In this document: in pieces, positions 54,926 to 64,000 of the stretch
Numbering within the stretch: position 1 is the stretch's first letter
Layout of the letters: the number at the start of each line of letters is the position of its first letter
Source of the DNA: 'Nostoc azollae' 0708
Lineage (GTDB): Bacteria; Cyanobacteriota; Cyanobacteriia; Cyanobacteriales; Nostocaceae
Assembly: GCF_000196515.1 (NCBI RefSeq)
Contig: NC_014248.1
Location: 4,158,001-4,222,000, forward strand
DNA: 64,000 nt
Direction: 5' to 3'
The notes under the pieces: generated by a model
What the model saw: the letters and a program-made list of their open reading frames with translations, nothing else
Database searches by the model: none
What the model was told of the DNA's origin: nothing
Program-made: the position numbers and the translations under genes

Positions 54926-56599
54926 CTAAGGAAAATTCACGCTGCAAGTATTAACTAAATTTGCGTCTAATTTTAAACCAAATTCTTCTTCAAACACACC
55001 TTTCTTATAATCTAAACTCCACAGTTCTAAAGCACAATCATCACCTAAAATTCTGGGGAATAACAAGATTTTAAATTCATGTTTCTGGGGAATATATTCA
55101 CACTGCACTTGAGAGATAGCACCGATTTGTCTTCTATCTAAGGCTACTGACAATCTTAAAATTGCACTCAGTTGAGAAACTATGAGCCGATGTTCTTTAT
55201 GCAATAAATTACGGTAGTTATCGTGTTTTTTCTTAGGGGGTGATTTGCGGTGATAACGGGCTAAATTAGCTATGATTTCTATTTCAGTTTCGTTATAACC
55301 AAGTAATTCACCATTTCTAATCAAATAGTATGAATGCTTGTGGTGTGAAGAATGGCTGATGTAGTGACCACAATTGTGTAAAATGGCAGCAGCCCAAAGC
55401 AATTGTCTTTCTTGTTGACCCCAATTATGTAGTTGACTTTGAGTTTGATCAAATAAACTCAATGCAAATTTAGCTATGTGATCGCTATGGTCGCCACAAG
55501 CATTGCTATTTTCTAAGTTAATATGGTATTTCTTAGCAATTTTTAGAACATTACGTTCTCTAATCGAACTTTGATAGCGTAGTTTGTTGTCAATAAAACC
55601 ATGTGTCAGCATCCAATCGACAATTACACCTTCTCGCAGAGATCGTTCACAGAGTGAAACTGAATCCACATCTAACAGGGTCATGGCTTCCTGTAATATC
55701 ACCGCCCCAGCTAGTATCACTTCTGACCGCTTTTCTGGCATTCCTGAAATTGCAGCCCTTTCTACATTGGTCATCCGTCGTAAGCGAGTTACCCAAGTCC
55801 GCAAGTCTTGAAGACTAAATTGATAACCGTTGAGAGTAGAAGGAACAACACCCATTTTTTCTTTAGCATGAATAGTTGCTAAGGTTTCAATGGTGCCTGA
55901 TGTTCCCACCAATTTGGGAGATTCACCAGGTTTGAGTTTAAAAAGTACATCTTCTACAGAACGTTCTAACATCCCTTTTGCATAAGCTTGTAAGTATTGA
56001 AACTCACAATGGCTGATTGGGTCGGTGTTAATTAACTCTCCAGTTAGTCGCACTGCACCTACTTTCGTGCTGGTAAGGCTGCGGGGGTCTTGAGAGTCAC
56101 CTAAAATTAATTCTGTGGAACCACCACCAATGTCAATAATGATGTGTGGTTCGTGATTAAATTCCATCCCTGATAAAACACCTAAATAGATGCGTCGGGC
56201 TTCTTCTTGACCAGAAATCAAGTCTACGCTTAAGCCTATTTCGCTTTCTATGTTCTGTAAAAAATCCTGCCCATTAGGGGCTTCGCGGACGGCGCTGGTT
56301 GCTACTGCAATAATGCTTTCTGCTTCTAGGCTTTTAGCAAGTTTTTGGAAACGTCCCAAACAAGCGATCGCTTTTCTGATCACTTCTGGTTTGAGTTCTC
56401 CAGTTTCCAAGTTGCGCTCGCCTAATCTTACCGTTTCTTTTTCTCTGGCGATCATCGTAAAAGCTGGTAGCGTCGGTTCAATTCTTACTATGACGATATG
56501 TAAGGAATTAGTACCGATATCAATAGCCGCAATAATCGGGTTTTGCTTGACTGGTTGAGTAGGTGTACTCTCCCAGTTAGCTGAAACTGCATTCAGCAT
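54926..56599 (-). CDS. ppx: Exopolyphosphatase / guanosine pentaphosphate phosphohydrolase
   Basis: The 557-residue protein has the Ppx/GppA actin-like domain: IIAAIDIGTNSLHIVIVRIE, VATSAVREAPNGQDFLQNIE and the EARRIYLGVLSG segment with phosphate loop IIDIGGGSTELILGDSQDPR. A C-terminal HD-type domain at about 335-500 (ILHNCGHYISHSSHHKHSYY) fits the long cyanobacterial form. It degrades polyphosphate from the end or converts pppGpp to ppGpp. The frame is intact, and it is divergent from the UbiA prenyltransferase gene, a common cyanobacterial neighbourhood. Confidence 0.92.
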   Translation of the reverse strand: MLNAVSANWESTPTQPVKQNPIIAAIDIGTNSLHIVIVRIEPTLPAFTMIAREKETVRLGERNLETGELKPEVIRKAIACLGRFQKLAKSLEAESIIAVATSAVREAPNGQDFLQNIESEIGLSVDLISGQEEARRIYLGVLSGMEFNHEPHIIIDIGGGSTELILGDSQDPRSLTSTKVGAVRLTGELINTDPISHCEFQYLQAYAKGMLERSVEDVLFKLKPGESPKLVGTSGTIETLATIHAKEKMGVVPSTLNGYQFSLQDLRTWVTRLRRMTNVERAAISGMPEKRSEVILAGAVILQEAMTLLDVDSVSLCERSLREGVIVDWMLTHGFIDNKLRYQSSIRERNVLKIAKKYHINLENSNACGDHSDHIAKFALSLFDQTQSQLHNWGQQERQLLWAAAILHNCGHYISHSSHHKHSYYLIRNGELLGYNETEIEIIANLARYHRKSPPKKKHDNYRNLLHKEHRLIVSQLSAILRLSVALDRRQIGAISQVQCEYIPQKHEFKILLFPRILGDDCALELWSLDYKKGVFEEEFGLKLDANLVNTCSVNFP

Positions 56600-57029
56600 T
56601 TAGGTTTCTCTCTCTTAACAATGAATGGTACAAGGAGGTAGAAGGCGAGAAAGCAAGTGCATAATTATAGCAGATTGCAGATCAATGAAGTACAGAATCT
56701 AAATTGAAACCTAGACAGCAAGAGAGTTTTAGTCCTGAATCCTGCCATATTAGTGTGTCGGTTTAATCGGCACTTAATACTTGTTACGTGCAATCTATCT
56801 ATAGATTAGATTGATCAGGTTAATTATCTGGTGATATTACTCACAATTAAAGTCATGAACTTGTATCCAAAACTGTAACCTTAGTTAATGTATAAGGATC
56901 ATCAAATAACAAACCCCAGGATACAAATGAAAGATGTTTAAAAAGAGTTTTTGCCTTACGCCATGTATTTTTCCAAAATTTGGATGCTCCCTGTATGTAC
57001 AGTTAGCAAATAACGATATTATTCTATAG
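56600..57029. other. Divergent promoter region between ppx and the UbiA gene
   Basis: About 430 bp of AT-rich DNA without a gene. It must hold the promoters for both flanking genes. No operator could be identified with confidence. Confidence 0.4.
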
Positions 57030-57938
57030 ATGTTAAGATATGTGAATTCTTTAAATATGCTCAAAACACCAGAAAGCAACCAAGAACCATTATGGCTTGT
57101 AATTATCCGGCTCTTACGCTGGCATAAACCAGAAGGCAGGTTAATTTTGATGATTCCTGCACTATGGGCTATATTTTTGGCAGCTGCTGGTAAACCACCT
57201 TTAGCCCTAGTGGGAGTAATTATATTAGGTACTCTAGCCACTAGTGCAGCAGGTTGTGTAGTTAATGATTTATGGGATCGAGATATAGATCCGCAAGTAG
57301 AGAGAACACGCGAGCGCCCCCTGGCTTCCCGAGCCCTTTCCTTAAAAGTTGGTATTGTGGTTGGTATAGTTGCCTTAGCCTGTGCACTAGTTCTCGCTTT
57401 CTATCTTAACCCCTTAAGCTTCTGGTTATCAGTGGCAGCAGTACCTGTTATTTTATTTTATCCAGGGGCAAAACGGGTATTTCCTGTACCTCAATTGGTG
57501 CTTTCCATTGCTTGGGGTTTTGCAGTGTTGATTAGCTGGAGTGCAGTTACACAAAACATTTCCACACCTACTTGGTTACTGTGGGGTGCAACAGTTTTCT
57601 GGACATTGGGATTTGATACAATTTATGCGATGAGCGATCGCCAAGATGATCAACGCATCGGTGTTAATTCTAGCGCCCTCTTCTTTGGTAAATACGCTCC
57701 TATAGCCATTGGTATTTTCTTCGCTGGAACAATCATCCTCCTCGCTGGAGAGGGAATCTTAGTTAATCTCAATGGATTTTTCTGGATTACCTTAATCACT
57801 TCCGCTTGTAGCTGGGTTTGGCAATTTATGCGCTTAAGAAACCCAGAACTACCCAAACCTGCTTATGGTGAAATGTTCCGTCAAAATGTCTGGATTGGAT
57901 TTTTGATTTTAGCAGGAATAATAGTTGGTTCTTTCTAA
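57030..57938 (+). CDS. ubiA: UbiA-family 4-hydroxybenzoate prenyltransferase
   Basis: The ~302-residue membrane protein has about eight hydrophobic helices. The two Asp-rich prenyl-diphosphate motifs are VVNDLWDRDIDPQVERTRER and IYAMSDRQDDQRIGVNSSAL. These match the cyanobacterial 4-hydroxybenzoate solanesyltransferase. That enzyme attaches the polyprenyl tail to the ring precursor of plastoquinone in the membrane. ATG at 57030 or 57057 (MLKTPESNQEPLWL) may be the start, with the latter fitting the family better. The frame is intact. Confidence 0.9.
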   Translation: MLRYVNSLNMLKTPESNQEPLWLVIIRLLRWHKPEGRLILMIPALWAIFLAAAGKPPLALVGVIILGTLATSAAGCVVNDLWDRDIDPQVERTRERPLASRALSLKVGIVVGIVALACALVLAFYLNPLSFWLSVAAVPVILFYPGAKRVFPVPQLVLSIAWGFAVLISWSAVTQNISTPTWLLWGATVFWTLGFDTIYAMSDRQDDQRIGVNSSALFFGKYAPIAIGIFFAGTIILLAGEGILVNLNGFFWITLITSACSWVWQFMRLRNPELPKPAYGEMFRQNVWIGFLILAGIIVGSF

Positions 57939-59493
57939 AGATTTATACCCCAATACGTTTCAGATAAGCCTCTTTCTCTCCCCCTGGCTGGGTAAACAGA
58001 TAATTTTTCTTAACTAAACCGTATTGATTTATAGCGGCACACCCAGCCTAAAAAGCTAACCTTATCCAGCTACTGACCTTGATGTTTAATCGGCAAATTA
58101 ATTACAAACTATGTTCCTTTTTCAACCGCTGGAATTACTTCTATCTTACCTTAGTGTTTCTCAACTATTTGATAACAAATACTCAACCCTAAACCAGTAC
58201 CTTTACCTACAGGCTTAGTCGTGAAGAAAGGATCAAATAGTTTATTAATAATTTCAGGTGCAATTACTAAAGCATTATCTTTAATTTTGACTTTGATATA
58301 TGGATAATCAACTTGTGATATCTCTATAACTATTTGTTTATTATGTTGTTTTTGACATTCTATAAAATCCATGTATGGCATTACTAAAGAATGTCCATAA
58401 ATACCTGATTAAGTTGTACCGGATAACAATCAATCAAAGGTAAGTTATTATATTTTTTAATGACTTTAATTTCTTGATTCAAGCGTTAATTGAAAATTAA
58501 TAAAGTATTATCAATACCCTCATGAATATCTACATCCTTCATTTCCGGTTCATCTAATCGGAAAAAATTACGCAACGACAATAGAATTTCCCGAATACGT
58601 TGAGAGCCCACCGTCATAGATGACAAAATCTTACCCAAATCTTCAGTCATAAGTTCTAAATCAATAGCTGCAATTTTTTCCTCAATGATTAAATTTTTAT
58701 CAGGGTACTGTTCTTGATACAAATACAATAAAGCAATTAAATTTTTAAAAAAATTTTCAGTACATGGAACATTACCATGAATAAAATTCACAGAATTCTT
58801 AATCTCATGGGCCATTCCTGCTACCATCTCCCCAAGAGAAGATATTTTTTCAGTTTGAATTAGTTGCGCTTGAGTATTTTTTAAATCTTGCAGTGCTTGT
58901 TGCAGTTCTTGAGTTCTTTATTTGACCCTTTGTTCTAAAGTTCGTTGCGCTTGTCGCAGTTCTTGAGTTCGTTTTTCTACCCTTTATTCTAAATTTTTAC
59001 GAGGAAGTTATAATTAGTCTGTATAATCTGCAACAGAGTCGACTAATTGATTTAAGGATGTTGGTAATGTCCCTACTTCATCATTGGTTTTAATATTAGC
59101 TCTGATTTTAAAATTTGATTCTTGGGTGATTTTTCTAGCAGTGTTAGTAACTGCTTGTAGAGGACGGGTAATTAAGTTAGTAGTCATAAATGCAAGCACA
59201 GCTGCTATTAAATACAAAATTAATATACTTTTTATAATATACTTTTTATTCGCAGCTTTTTAGCTTTATCAAAAGCTAACATTTGCCTCATATCTTTGCA
59301 GATCAGTATTTTTGATAATTATATTTAACTAATTTACCAGTTCCTCAAATTGGAATTGGGCTTTAGATATTCTTGTTAATTTAGCAAAATTAGCAGAATT
59401 AGCTGAGTACAATTATTTGTTTGATATTGTAAGTTATTGACTCCTATAGAACGCCAAAAAGTTATGATACTTTCACTATATAACTGTCTATTG

Positions 59494-59658
59494 GACTTCA
59501 TGGAGAATTAATTTTATGTTATAAAAGGGGGTTGTCTTTATTTTAGCCAAAAGTTAGAGTTCCAGGGTTATCTCTGAATTAGCAAGGGCAAAGAACACCA
59601 AAAATATATAAAATCTAAAACTCTCTTTCATACCACATAAACAATTTTCTAAGATGTC
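59494..59658. mobile_element. MITE-like dispersed repeat, copy 2
   Basis: This is the second copy of the element at 30785-30945. The ends start GACTTCATGGAGAATTAATT and, from the other side, GACATCTTAGAAAATTGTTT. The interior carries the shared words agaattaattttatgttata and ttagccaaaagttagagtt. It lies inside the kinase pseudogene. The word tgtctatt is present just outside or at each end (about 59485 and 59655), a possible target duplication. Confidence 0.7.
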
Positions 59659-60005
59659 TATTATTTTTATATTCTTGTATTAAGCTAATGAAATCTTGAT
59701 TATTTACCGCTAAAGCATTAAAATTTTCTGTAATAAAGGTTTCTAGCTGAGATAACTGTGTATTTACCTGATTAATTTCCTTTGTAAATCTATTTTTTTC
59801 GAGATATCTTAATTAAGAAATAATTTTCTACTATATTAACTGCTCTTTGTGGATACATCCTTACCGTAGTTACAGAATTTTTTAAATCTTTTACAAGTAA
59901 TTCTTGCTGATAACATGGAAATAATTGCTTTTGGGCTGTTTCTTCGTAATAGTTGGCAATCAGTAAAGTACTTATTGCTCCTGTAGGAATTATATAGAAA
60001 TCATA

Positions 60006-61117
60006 TTTGATTTTTGAAAAAGACTAAGAGATAATACTGAGAAACTATCTTATCTAATAGCTAACAATGAGTAATCAGGAGCTACAATCTAAAATTGCAG
60101 AACTACAAGAATTTATAGATGAGCTTCCAGATGCAAGGGAAGTAAGAAAAGCATTGGCAGTGAAGCTGGTTTATCAAAGCTACAAGTATGAGGAAATTCA
60201 AACAATTTTAGATGTTTCAGTTGGTTCAATAACAACATGGAAACAAGCCTATGAGAAAGATGGAATTTTAGGACTGCGCCTGAAACACAAAGGGAGAAAA
60301 AGCTACTTGAATACTCAACAAAGAGAAGGAGTACTGGCTTGGTTACAAACGAAGGAATGTTGGGAGCTTGGCGAACTTGAGTATAAATTGGCTTTTGAAT
60401 ATGATGTACTTTATGAATCAAAAGGTAGTTATTATGACTTGTTTGATGCGGCAGGAATTACTTGGAAGAAAACATCTTCAGCAAATCCAAAAGCTAATGA
60501 AGAAGCACTTGCCGCAAAAAAAAGAGATTTCATCATTGTTGGCGAGCTGCTGAGAAGATATAGAAGCTGGGCTATTGAGAGTTTTGCTATTAGATGAGTG
60601 TCATTTACTTTGGGGAGATAGCATTGGATATGTTTGGGGTAGAACTGACCAAAAAATAAGCATTCCAATTAGTAACGAACGAGATAAACAAACTTATTAT
60701 GGAGCAGTTGACTATTTAGGTAAAAATTTATTGTTGAAAACCTATGATACAGCTAACTCAAAAAATACTATGGATTATCTCAGCTATTTACTAGAAGAGT
60801 CACCTAACCAACAATTACTTATTTTCTGGGATGGAGCTAGTTATCATCGTTCAAAAGAAATTCAAAATTTTTTAGCATCTATTAACCAAGGTTTACCTTT
60901 AGAGCAATGGAAAATTTATTGCGTCCGCTTTGCTCCTAACTGTCCCTCTCAAAACCCCATAGAAGATGTTTGGTTGCAAGGGAAAACTTGGGTGCGACGT
61001 TTTTGTGCTTTAATCCCAACATTTTCTCATCTTAAGTGGATATTTGAGTGGTTGATTCAAAATACTACCTTTGATTTTCCCTCTCTCCAGATGTACGGAG
61101 CATTTTCATAAATCAAA
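60006..61117 (+). mobile_element. IS630-family insertion sequence with TIRs and TA duplication
   Basis: The ends tttgatttttgaaaaag (60006-60022) and the complement of 61101-61117 (tttgatttatgaaaatg) agree at 15 of 17 positions. They are flanked by TA on both sides (60004-60005 and 61118-61119), the known IS630/Tc1/mariner target duplication. The 1112-bp element carries one transposase gene in two frames. It is inserted in the first transmembrane region of the kinase pseudogene. Confidence 0.85.
60067..61111 (+). pseudogene. IS630 transposase in two frames
   Basis: The first frame (60067-60597) carries a helix-turn-helix (MSNQELQSKIAELQEFIDEL; YEEIQTILDVSVGSITTWKQ). The second (60575-61111) has the DDE catalytic domain: VLLLDECHLLWGDSIGYVWG (first Asp), LLIFWDGASYHRSKEIQNFL (second Asp) and CPSQNPIEDVWLQGKTWVRR (Glu in place of the third). 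A frame change is needed near 60552-60570, where the homologous reading passes ELLR to DIEAGLLRVLLLDE. It may be an inactivating indel. A programmed shift is not excluded but no obvious slippery site lies at that spot. All catalytic residues remain. Confidence 0.8.
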
Positions 61118-61242
61118 TACTAGTGCTACACCAGCCATACCGTGTAACCAAAACTAATTCTTTTGGCTATATTCCAGCTATTAGTGAAGGAGTCAAGACT
61201 CCAGAAAATAGGTTTTATCTTTCTTTTAAGAAGATATATCAT

Positions 61243-61567
61243 TGATTAGAGCAACTAATATGAGAGATTTTCTGTTCCAATGCTGTTATATACTGCAGTT
61301 ATTATATTATAATCAACGTCTTTTGCTAAAACTAGTTGCACTTTCTTATATTTCTATTTAGTTTGAGCTGATACTATCAAACTTTATTAGGACTTGCTTT
61401 ACAATTACTTAATTCTGACTCATAAGTAATTCATTTTCTAGTAAAAGAACCCAAGGATTAAGTTAATTAATATACATAAGTTTCCAATAGATGTATATGG
61501 AATTCTGCTTTCTTTGATTCATTCATAATACCTTGCATATCCATGATTAATTTTTATGAGATGCTAC
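61243..61567. other. AT-rich region, no gene seen
   Basis: No recognisable coding remnant, repeat or regulatory structure is seen between the kinase pseudogene start and the small frame at 61568. Confidence 0.4.
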
Positions 61568-61687
61568 ATGAACATAGAGACTCTTAAACAGGAAAAAGGG
61601 ACAGAAGACAGATATGTAAAGTTTTTCAAGCGCATATTACAGGCAGCTTTGGCTCTAGCTTGCGTGGTGTTAGCCATAAGTTACTGA
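61568..61687 (+). CDS. Short frame with one hydrophobic segment, doubtful
   Basis: The 39-residue frame MNIETLKQEKGTEDRYVKFF continues to a hydrophobic helix ILQAALALACVVLAISY and stops. It could be the N-terminus (membrane anchor) of the degraded gene that follows at 61996-62411, or a small membrane peptide. No ribosome site of note is seen. I keep it with low confidence. Confidence 0.3.
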   Translation: MNIETLKQEKGTEDRYVKFFKRILQAALALACVVLAISY

Positions 61688-61995
61688 AAAGGATACACAA
61701 GAATTTAAGAGAATTTATCTAGTTAGACAATTGATAACTGGTAACTGATTTAATATCTCTGATGCTAGATTAAAAATTATCATGATAGTTATTTTATTAG
61801 TTGAAATATTCATCTACAAGCTAGATTAATATTTCAACTAAATATAGCAATCTCTTGCTGTAGAAATTACTGGTATGAGTTTATTTTCTATTTATAGTGT
61901 TAGCGTACTTATCGGTACAATAACTTCTAGCAAAACAGGAACAGCAAAGATACTTAATGATACATTACGCTATGCATAAATTCTTAATTACAAGT

Positions 61996-62411
61996 AGTCT
62001 GACCCTAACTTAATCAAGCATTTTCCTGTATCAATTCCTCCTAATGCCAAAGCTGTGCATCTAGCTTACTCAAAAGGTCTCATTCAAGGAAGTAGTTTTT
62101 TCAAATCCGTTTTCAACAGCCTCGAGAAAAGATTGAGAAATTACTTTTACAGTACAGTAAAAGTGCTTTGTCTTAATATCAAAGAGGTGATACAAACGAC
62201 CATAGTAACCAACCTAATGGTGTACCGACAACCTTTTCTTACACGAGTAGTTTGGGTAATGAAGTTTTTCCCAAGACTTATCAAATAAATATTGGTATTA
62301 AAAGCACAGTATTAAGGTAAAGCAGGGTTTAAATGGAATCATGGTCATAGTTATGGAGTAGCTATTGATAGTACAGCATCAGAAATTGTTTATTGGGTAG
62401 AGAAGTGGTAA
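61996..62411 (+). pseudogene. Remnant of an unidentified protein gene
   Basis: Fragments in two or three frames read on from each other: SDPNLIKHFPVSIPPNAKAV, HLAYSKGLIQGSSFF, a shift to QIRFQQPREKIEKLLLQYSK, a TAA, GDTNDHSNQPNGVPTTFSYT, SLGNEVFPKTYQI, then GKAGFKWNHGHSYGVAIDST and IVYWVEKW to the stop at 62409. The continuity is convincing as a former gene, but I recognise no family. The lesions are at about 62100, 62175 and 62315. Confidence 0.6.
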
Positions 62412-62487
62412 TTCAACTCATAATGCCTAATTAAGGTTCAATTTAATTTTGGTTGCTCAGTTGTAATCTGTCGCCAGATTTTGGAGA

Positions 62488-62562
62488 ATGAGGGTGAGAA
62501 GAAATATTATTCGTGTAATGGGGCTTGGAGAAACAGCCACAGCGGATGATTTGTAAAACTGT
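62488..62562 (+). pseudogene. Fragment resembling a TIGR00725/LOG-like Rossmann protein N-terminus
   Basis: The frame reads MRVRRNIIRVMGLGETATAD, then DL, TAA, NCYEIGK and ends. Proteins of the TIGR00725 / lysine-decarboxylase-like group start RRNIIGVMGxGE...A...AYELGK, so this may be a short leftover with an in-frame stop. The rest of the gene is missing. Confidence 0.35.
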
Positions 62563-62776
62563 TATGAAATAGGAAAATGTTTCTATTGTGAATGATGGCG
62601 AAGAAGCGATCACAGTTGCCAAGACAATGTTAAACCAAAATACACTTATACCTACTTAGATCAATTCAGCTATCAAAATCGTTACAGTTCATTACGAATT
62701 AAGAGGCCGAGTAAAACAAACATGATAGCGTTTAATCATGTCATACAACCACACAAAATCTAGCAAGGAGAACTCA

Positions 62777-62983
62777 GTGACAATGGAATCAAATGTATTA
62801 ACGGGCGCAGTTGTAGAAAACCAAGACATCAGTGAATACGTGGCACATCTACAATTGCACATGACACTCCAAGCTCGCAACTTGGTTCCAACACTAAAAC
62901 AGATACAAGAAGACAGTCGCCAGCAGTTACTTCATCAAACCCAAGCCAACTTTGAAAAGCTGGTTTCTCGACAAGTTTTGTAG
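62777..62983 (+). CDS. Small hypothetical protein
   Basis: The frame from GTG 62777 (V/M T M E S N V L T G) or ATG 62783 encodes 66-68 residues, including DISEYVAHLQLHMTLQARNL and VPTLKQIQEDSRQQLLHQTQ. The AAGGAG Shine-Dalgarno at 62764-62769 is 7 bp before the GTG, so GTG is the better start. It is Gln-rich and helical with no signal peptide. I recognise no family. A strong terminator follows at 63033, supporting a real transcription unit. Confidence 0.6.
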   Translation: MTMESNVLTGAVVENQDISEYVAHLQLHMTLQARNLVPTLKQIQEDSRQQLLHQTQANFEKLVSRQVL

Positions 62984-63032
62984 AAACAACAGGTACTATG
63001 CAGAATTTTAACTGAATTATCATATAATATAA

Positions 63033-63081
63033 GCAGATATATTTGTGATTAGTGGACCGGTGTAATCACAAATATATCTGC
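63033..63081 (+). terminator. Strong hairpin terminator, 19-bp perfect stem
   Basis: The arm gcagatatatttgtgatta (63033-63051) pairs perfectly with 63063-63081 and is followed by cttttata. It lies 50 bp after the small gene at 62777-62983 and before the GNAT gene. Confidence 0.75.
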
Positions 63082-63219
63082 CTTTTATACTTTTTGCGGT
63101 ATTAGTTACGAAGATCAATCTTTTGGAGCAATAGCTTAAGACCAAAAAGCCGTTAATATTATTCCAGCAGTATCTCACCCTTGGCAATTAGTAAAGGCTA
63201 AATGGCGGCTTGAATCAAA

Positions 63220-64000
63220 ATGAATTCACTACTTCCTCGAAATCTCAGCCTCGTAATTCGCCCAGTCCAATACCGGGATCTGGACGGCATTGAGCGCCTA
63301 ACTCAAGATTCATTTCCAGCCGTATCTCCCCAGGGAAGCTTCTTTACGATGCAATGGCTGCGTCATTGGTTTGGGCTACTCAAATTTTTAAGTTGGTTTC
63401 CTAACCCGTTACAATATCGTTTCTGTGGTTATGTAGCAGAGCAAGGGCGGATACTACTTGGGATGATTCAAGTATCACCGTTTAACCGCACTCGTAGCAC
63501 TTGGCGAATTGACAGGGTGATGTTAGGCCGGGCTGCTGATAAGCAAGGTGTAGGCTCACAATTGCTCCGCCATTGTTTTGAATCAATTTTAGAAGCTCGT
63601 ACCTGGCTACTAGAAGTTAATGTCAATGATAAAGATGCTTTGGCACTTTATCGGCAAAATGGATTTCAGCGGTTGGCAGAAATGACATACTGGGAAATTA
63701 CCCCAGAGTTACTGGTTGAATTAGCAAAAGCAGAACCAGATTTACCCAACCTTTTACCAGTCAGTAATGCGGATGCTCCATTGCTGTATCAACTAGATAC
63801 AGCATCAATGCCGCCTTTGGTACGTCAGGTATTTGACCGCCACACCCATGATTTCAAAACCAGTTTATTTGGTGTTCTTTCTGATGCGGTGAAACAGTGG
63901 CTGACTAAAACTGAAGTCGTTAGCGGCTATGTGTTTGAACCCCAGCGTAAAGCCGCTATTGGATATTTTCAGGTGCAACTTGATCGTAAAGGTGAAAATC
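63220..64000 (+). CDS. GNAT-family N-acetyltransferase, truncated by window end
   Basis: The frame starts MNSLLPRNLSLVIRPVQYRD and is still open at 64000 (260 codons). It shows the GNAT core: RIDRVMLGRAADKQGVGSQL with an acetyl-CoA-binding loop like (R/Q)xxGxG/A, WLLEVNVNDKDALALYRQNG and FQRLAEMTYWEI. A second half (from about residue 175) begins another GNAT-like repeat, consistent with a tandem-GNAT cyanobacterial family. The substrate is unknown. It lacks an upstream co-directional partner apart from the small gene and terminator. Confidence 0.85.
   Translation, partial: MNSLLPRNLSLVIRPVQYRDLDGIERLTQDSFPAVSPQGSFFTMQWLRHWFGLLKFLSWFPNPLQYRFCGYVAEQGRILLGMIQVSPFNRTRSTWRIDRVMLGRAADKQGVGSQLLRHCFESILEARTWLLEVNVNDKDALALYRQNGFQRLAEMTYWEITPELLVELAKAEPDLPNLLPVSNADAPLLYQLDTASMPPLVRQVFDRHTHDFKTSLFGVLSDAVKQWLTKTEVVSGYVFEPQRKAAIGYFQVQLDRKGEN

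Larger units (their letters stand above)
58070..61242 (-). pseudogene. Sensor histidine kinase (membrane sensor-HAMP-HisKA-HATPase), interrupted by an IS and a MITE-like repeat
   Basis: Outside in, the pieces are an N-terminus at 61118-61242 (MIYLLKRKIKPIFWSLDSFT ... AKRISFGYTVWLV) and a sensory domain at about 59660-60000 (IANYYEETAQKQLFPCYQQE; VKDLKNSVTTVRMYPQRAV). The rest are a TM/HAMP region at 59014-59230 (LITRPLQAVTNTARKITQES), an H-box at 58486-58827 (MAGMAHEIKNSVNFIHGNVP-like) and an ATPase at 58070-58381 (LFDPFFTTKPVGKGTGLGLS). IS630 splits the first transmembrane region and a MITE-like repeat splits the sensory region. Further stops (for example EKH*GKIEVIPAVEKGT*FVI) occur at the C-terminus. 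Confidence 0.85.

Overview
The window is chromosomal DNA of a filamentous, heterocyst-forming type cyanobacterium (Nostoc/Anabaena group). The sequence itself shows psbB, psbT and psaM, a DnaE N-terminal half ending in a split intein, a valyl-tRNA synthetase carrying the cyanobacterial membrane domain CAAD, a tandem pair of flavodiiron proteins of Flv1 and Flv3 type, more than ten HIP1 palindromes (GCGATCGC) and heptamer tandem repeats. Intact housekeeping genes are interleaved with many broken genes and insertion-sequence remains. That points to a genome under reductive erosion, as known for the Azolla symbiont 'Nostoc azollae'. The species is an inference and was not tested.

Layout: 0-3.6 kb holds a TPR protein, a small slr1601-like membrane protein, psaM and a FGGY sugar kinase. 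3.6-6.4 kb is a dead MASE1-GAF-histidine kinase-receiver gene. 6.5-17 kb holds an unusual histidine kinase, a BON lipoprotein, an AarF/UbiB kinase, valS with CAAD and an SDR protein with an inserted CIA30 domain. 17.2-19.0 kb has three consecutive pseudogenes (PNPOx-like, alpha/beta hydrolase, GFA). 19.2-24.7 kb holds DUF3386, a LuxR-type regulator, a HAD hydrolase and the psbB-psbT-rps1 group with clear terminators. 25.3-27.6 kb is a decayed toxin-antitoxin-like patch (Panacea with an intact downstream ORF, YefM/Phd, Uma2). 27.7-30.5 kb is a peptide-type ABC transporter half operon. 30.8-34.1 kb is a graveyard of transposase remains (TnpB, IS66, IS5-like) with a MITE-like repeat. 34.3-36.8 kb holds a dead D-Ala-D-Ala carboxypeptidase, a TerB-like protein and a frameshifted excisionase-like gene.

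36.9-47.7 kb holds ilvB with a zinc-ribbon tail, an MFS transporter, a hydrolase, a ferrochelatase-like protein ending in seven histidines, a GatD-like amidotransferase and dnaE-N. 47.9-50.6 kb holds a frameshifted dicarboxylate symporter, a 59-residue protein, a macro-domain protein and an Hpt fragment lacking its histidine. 51-58 kb holds flv1, flv3, ppx and a UbiA prenyltransferase. 58.1-61.2 kb is a histidine kinase pseudogene interrupted by a MITE-like repeat and by an IS630 element with terminal inverted repeats and a TA duplication. The end of the window holds further remnants, a small protein with a strong terminator and the start of a GNAT acetyltransferase.

Functionally, the retained genes serve photosynthesis (PSI, PSII, plastoquinone ring prenylation, O2 photoreduction), replication, translation and amino-acid synthesis. 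The broken genes are mostly signalling, defence-like, transport and mobile genes. The best leads for something unusual are the Panacea remnant with its intact unrecognised partner at 25.8 kb, the poly-His chelatase, the plus-strand hairpin inside the psbT-rps1 spacer, and the nested insertions in the kinase.
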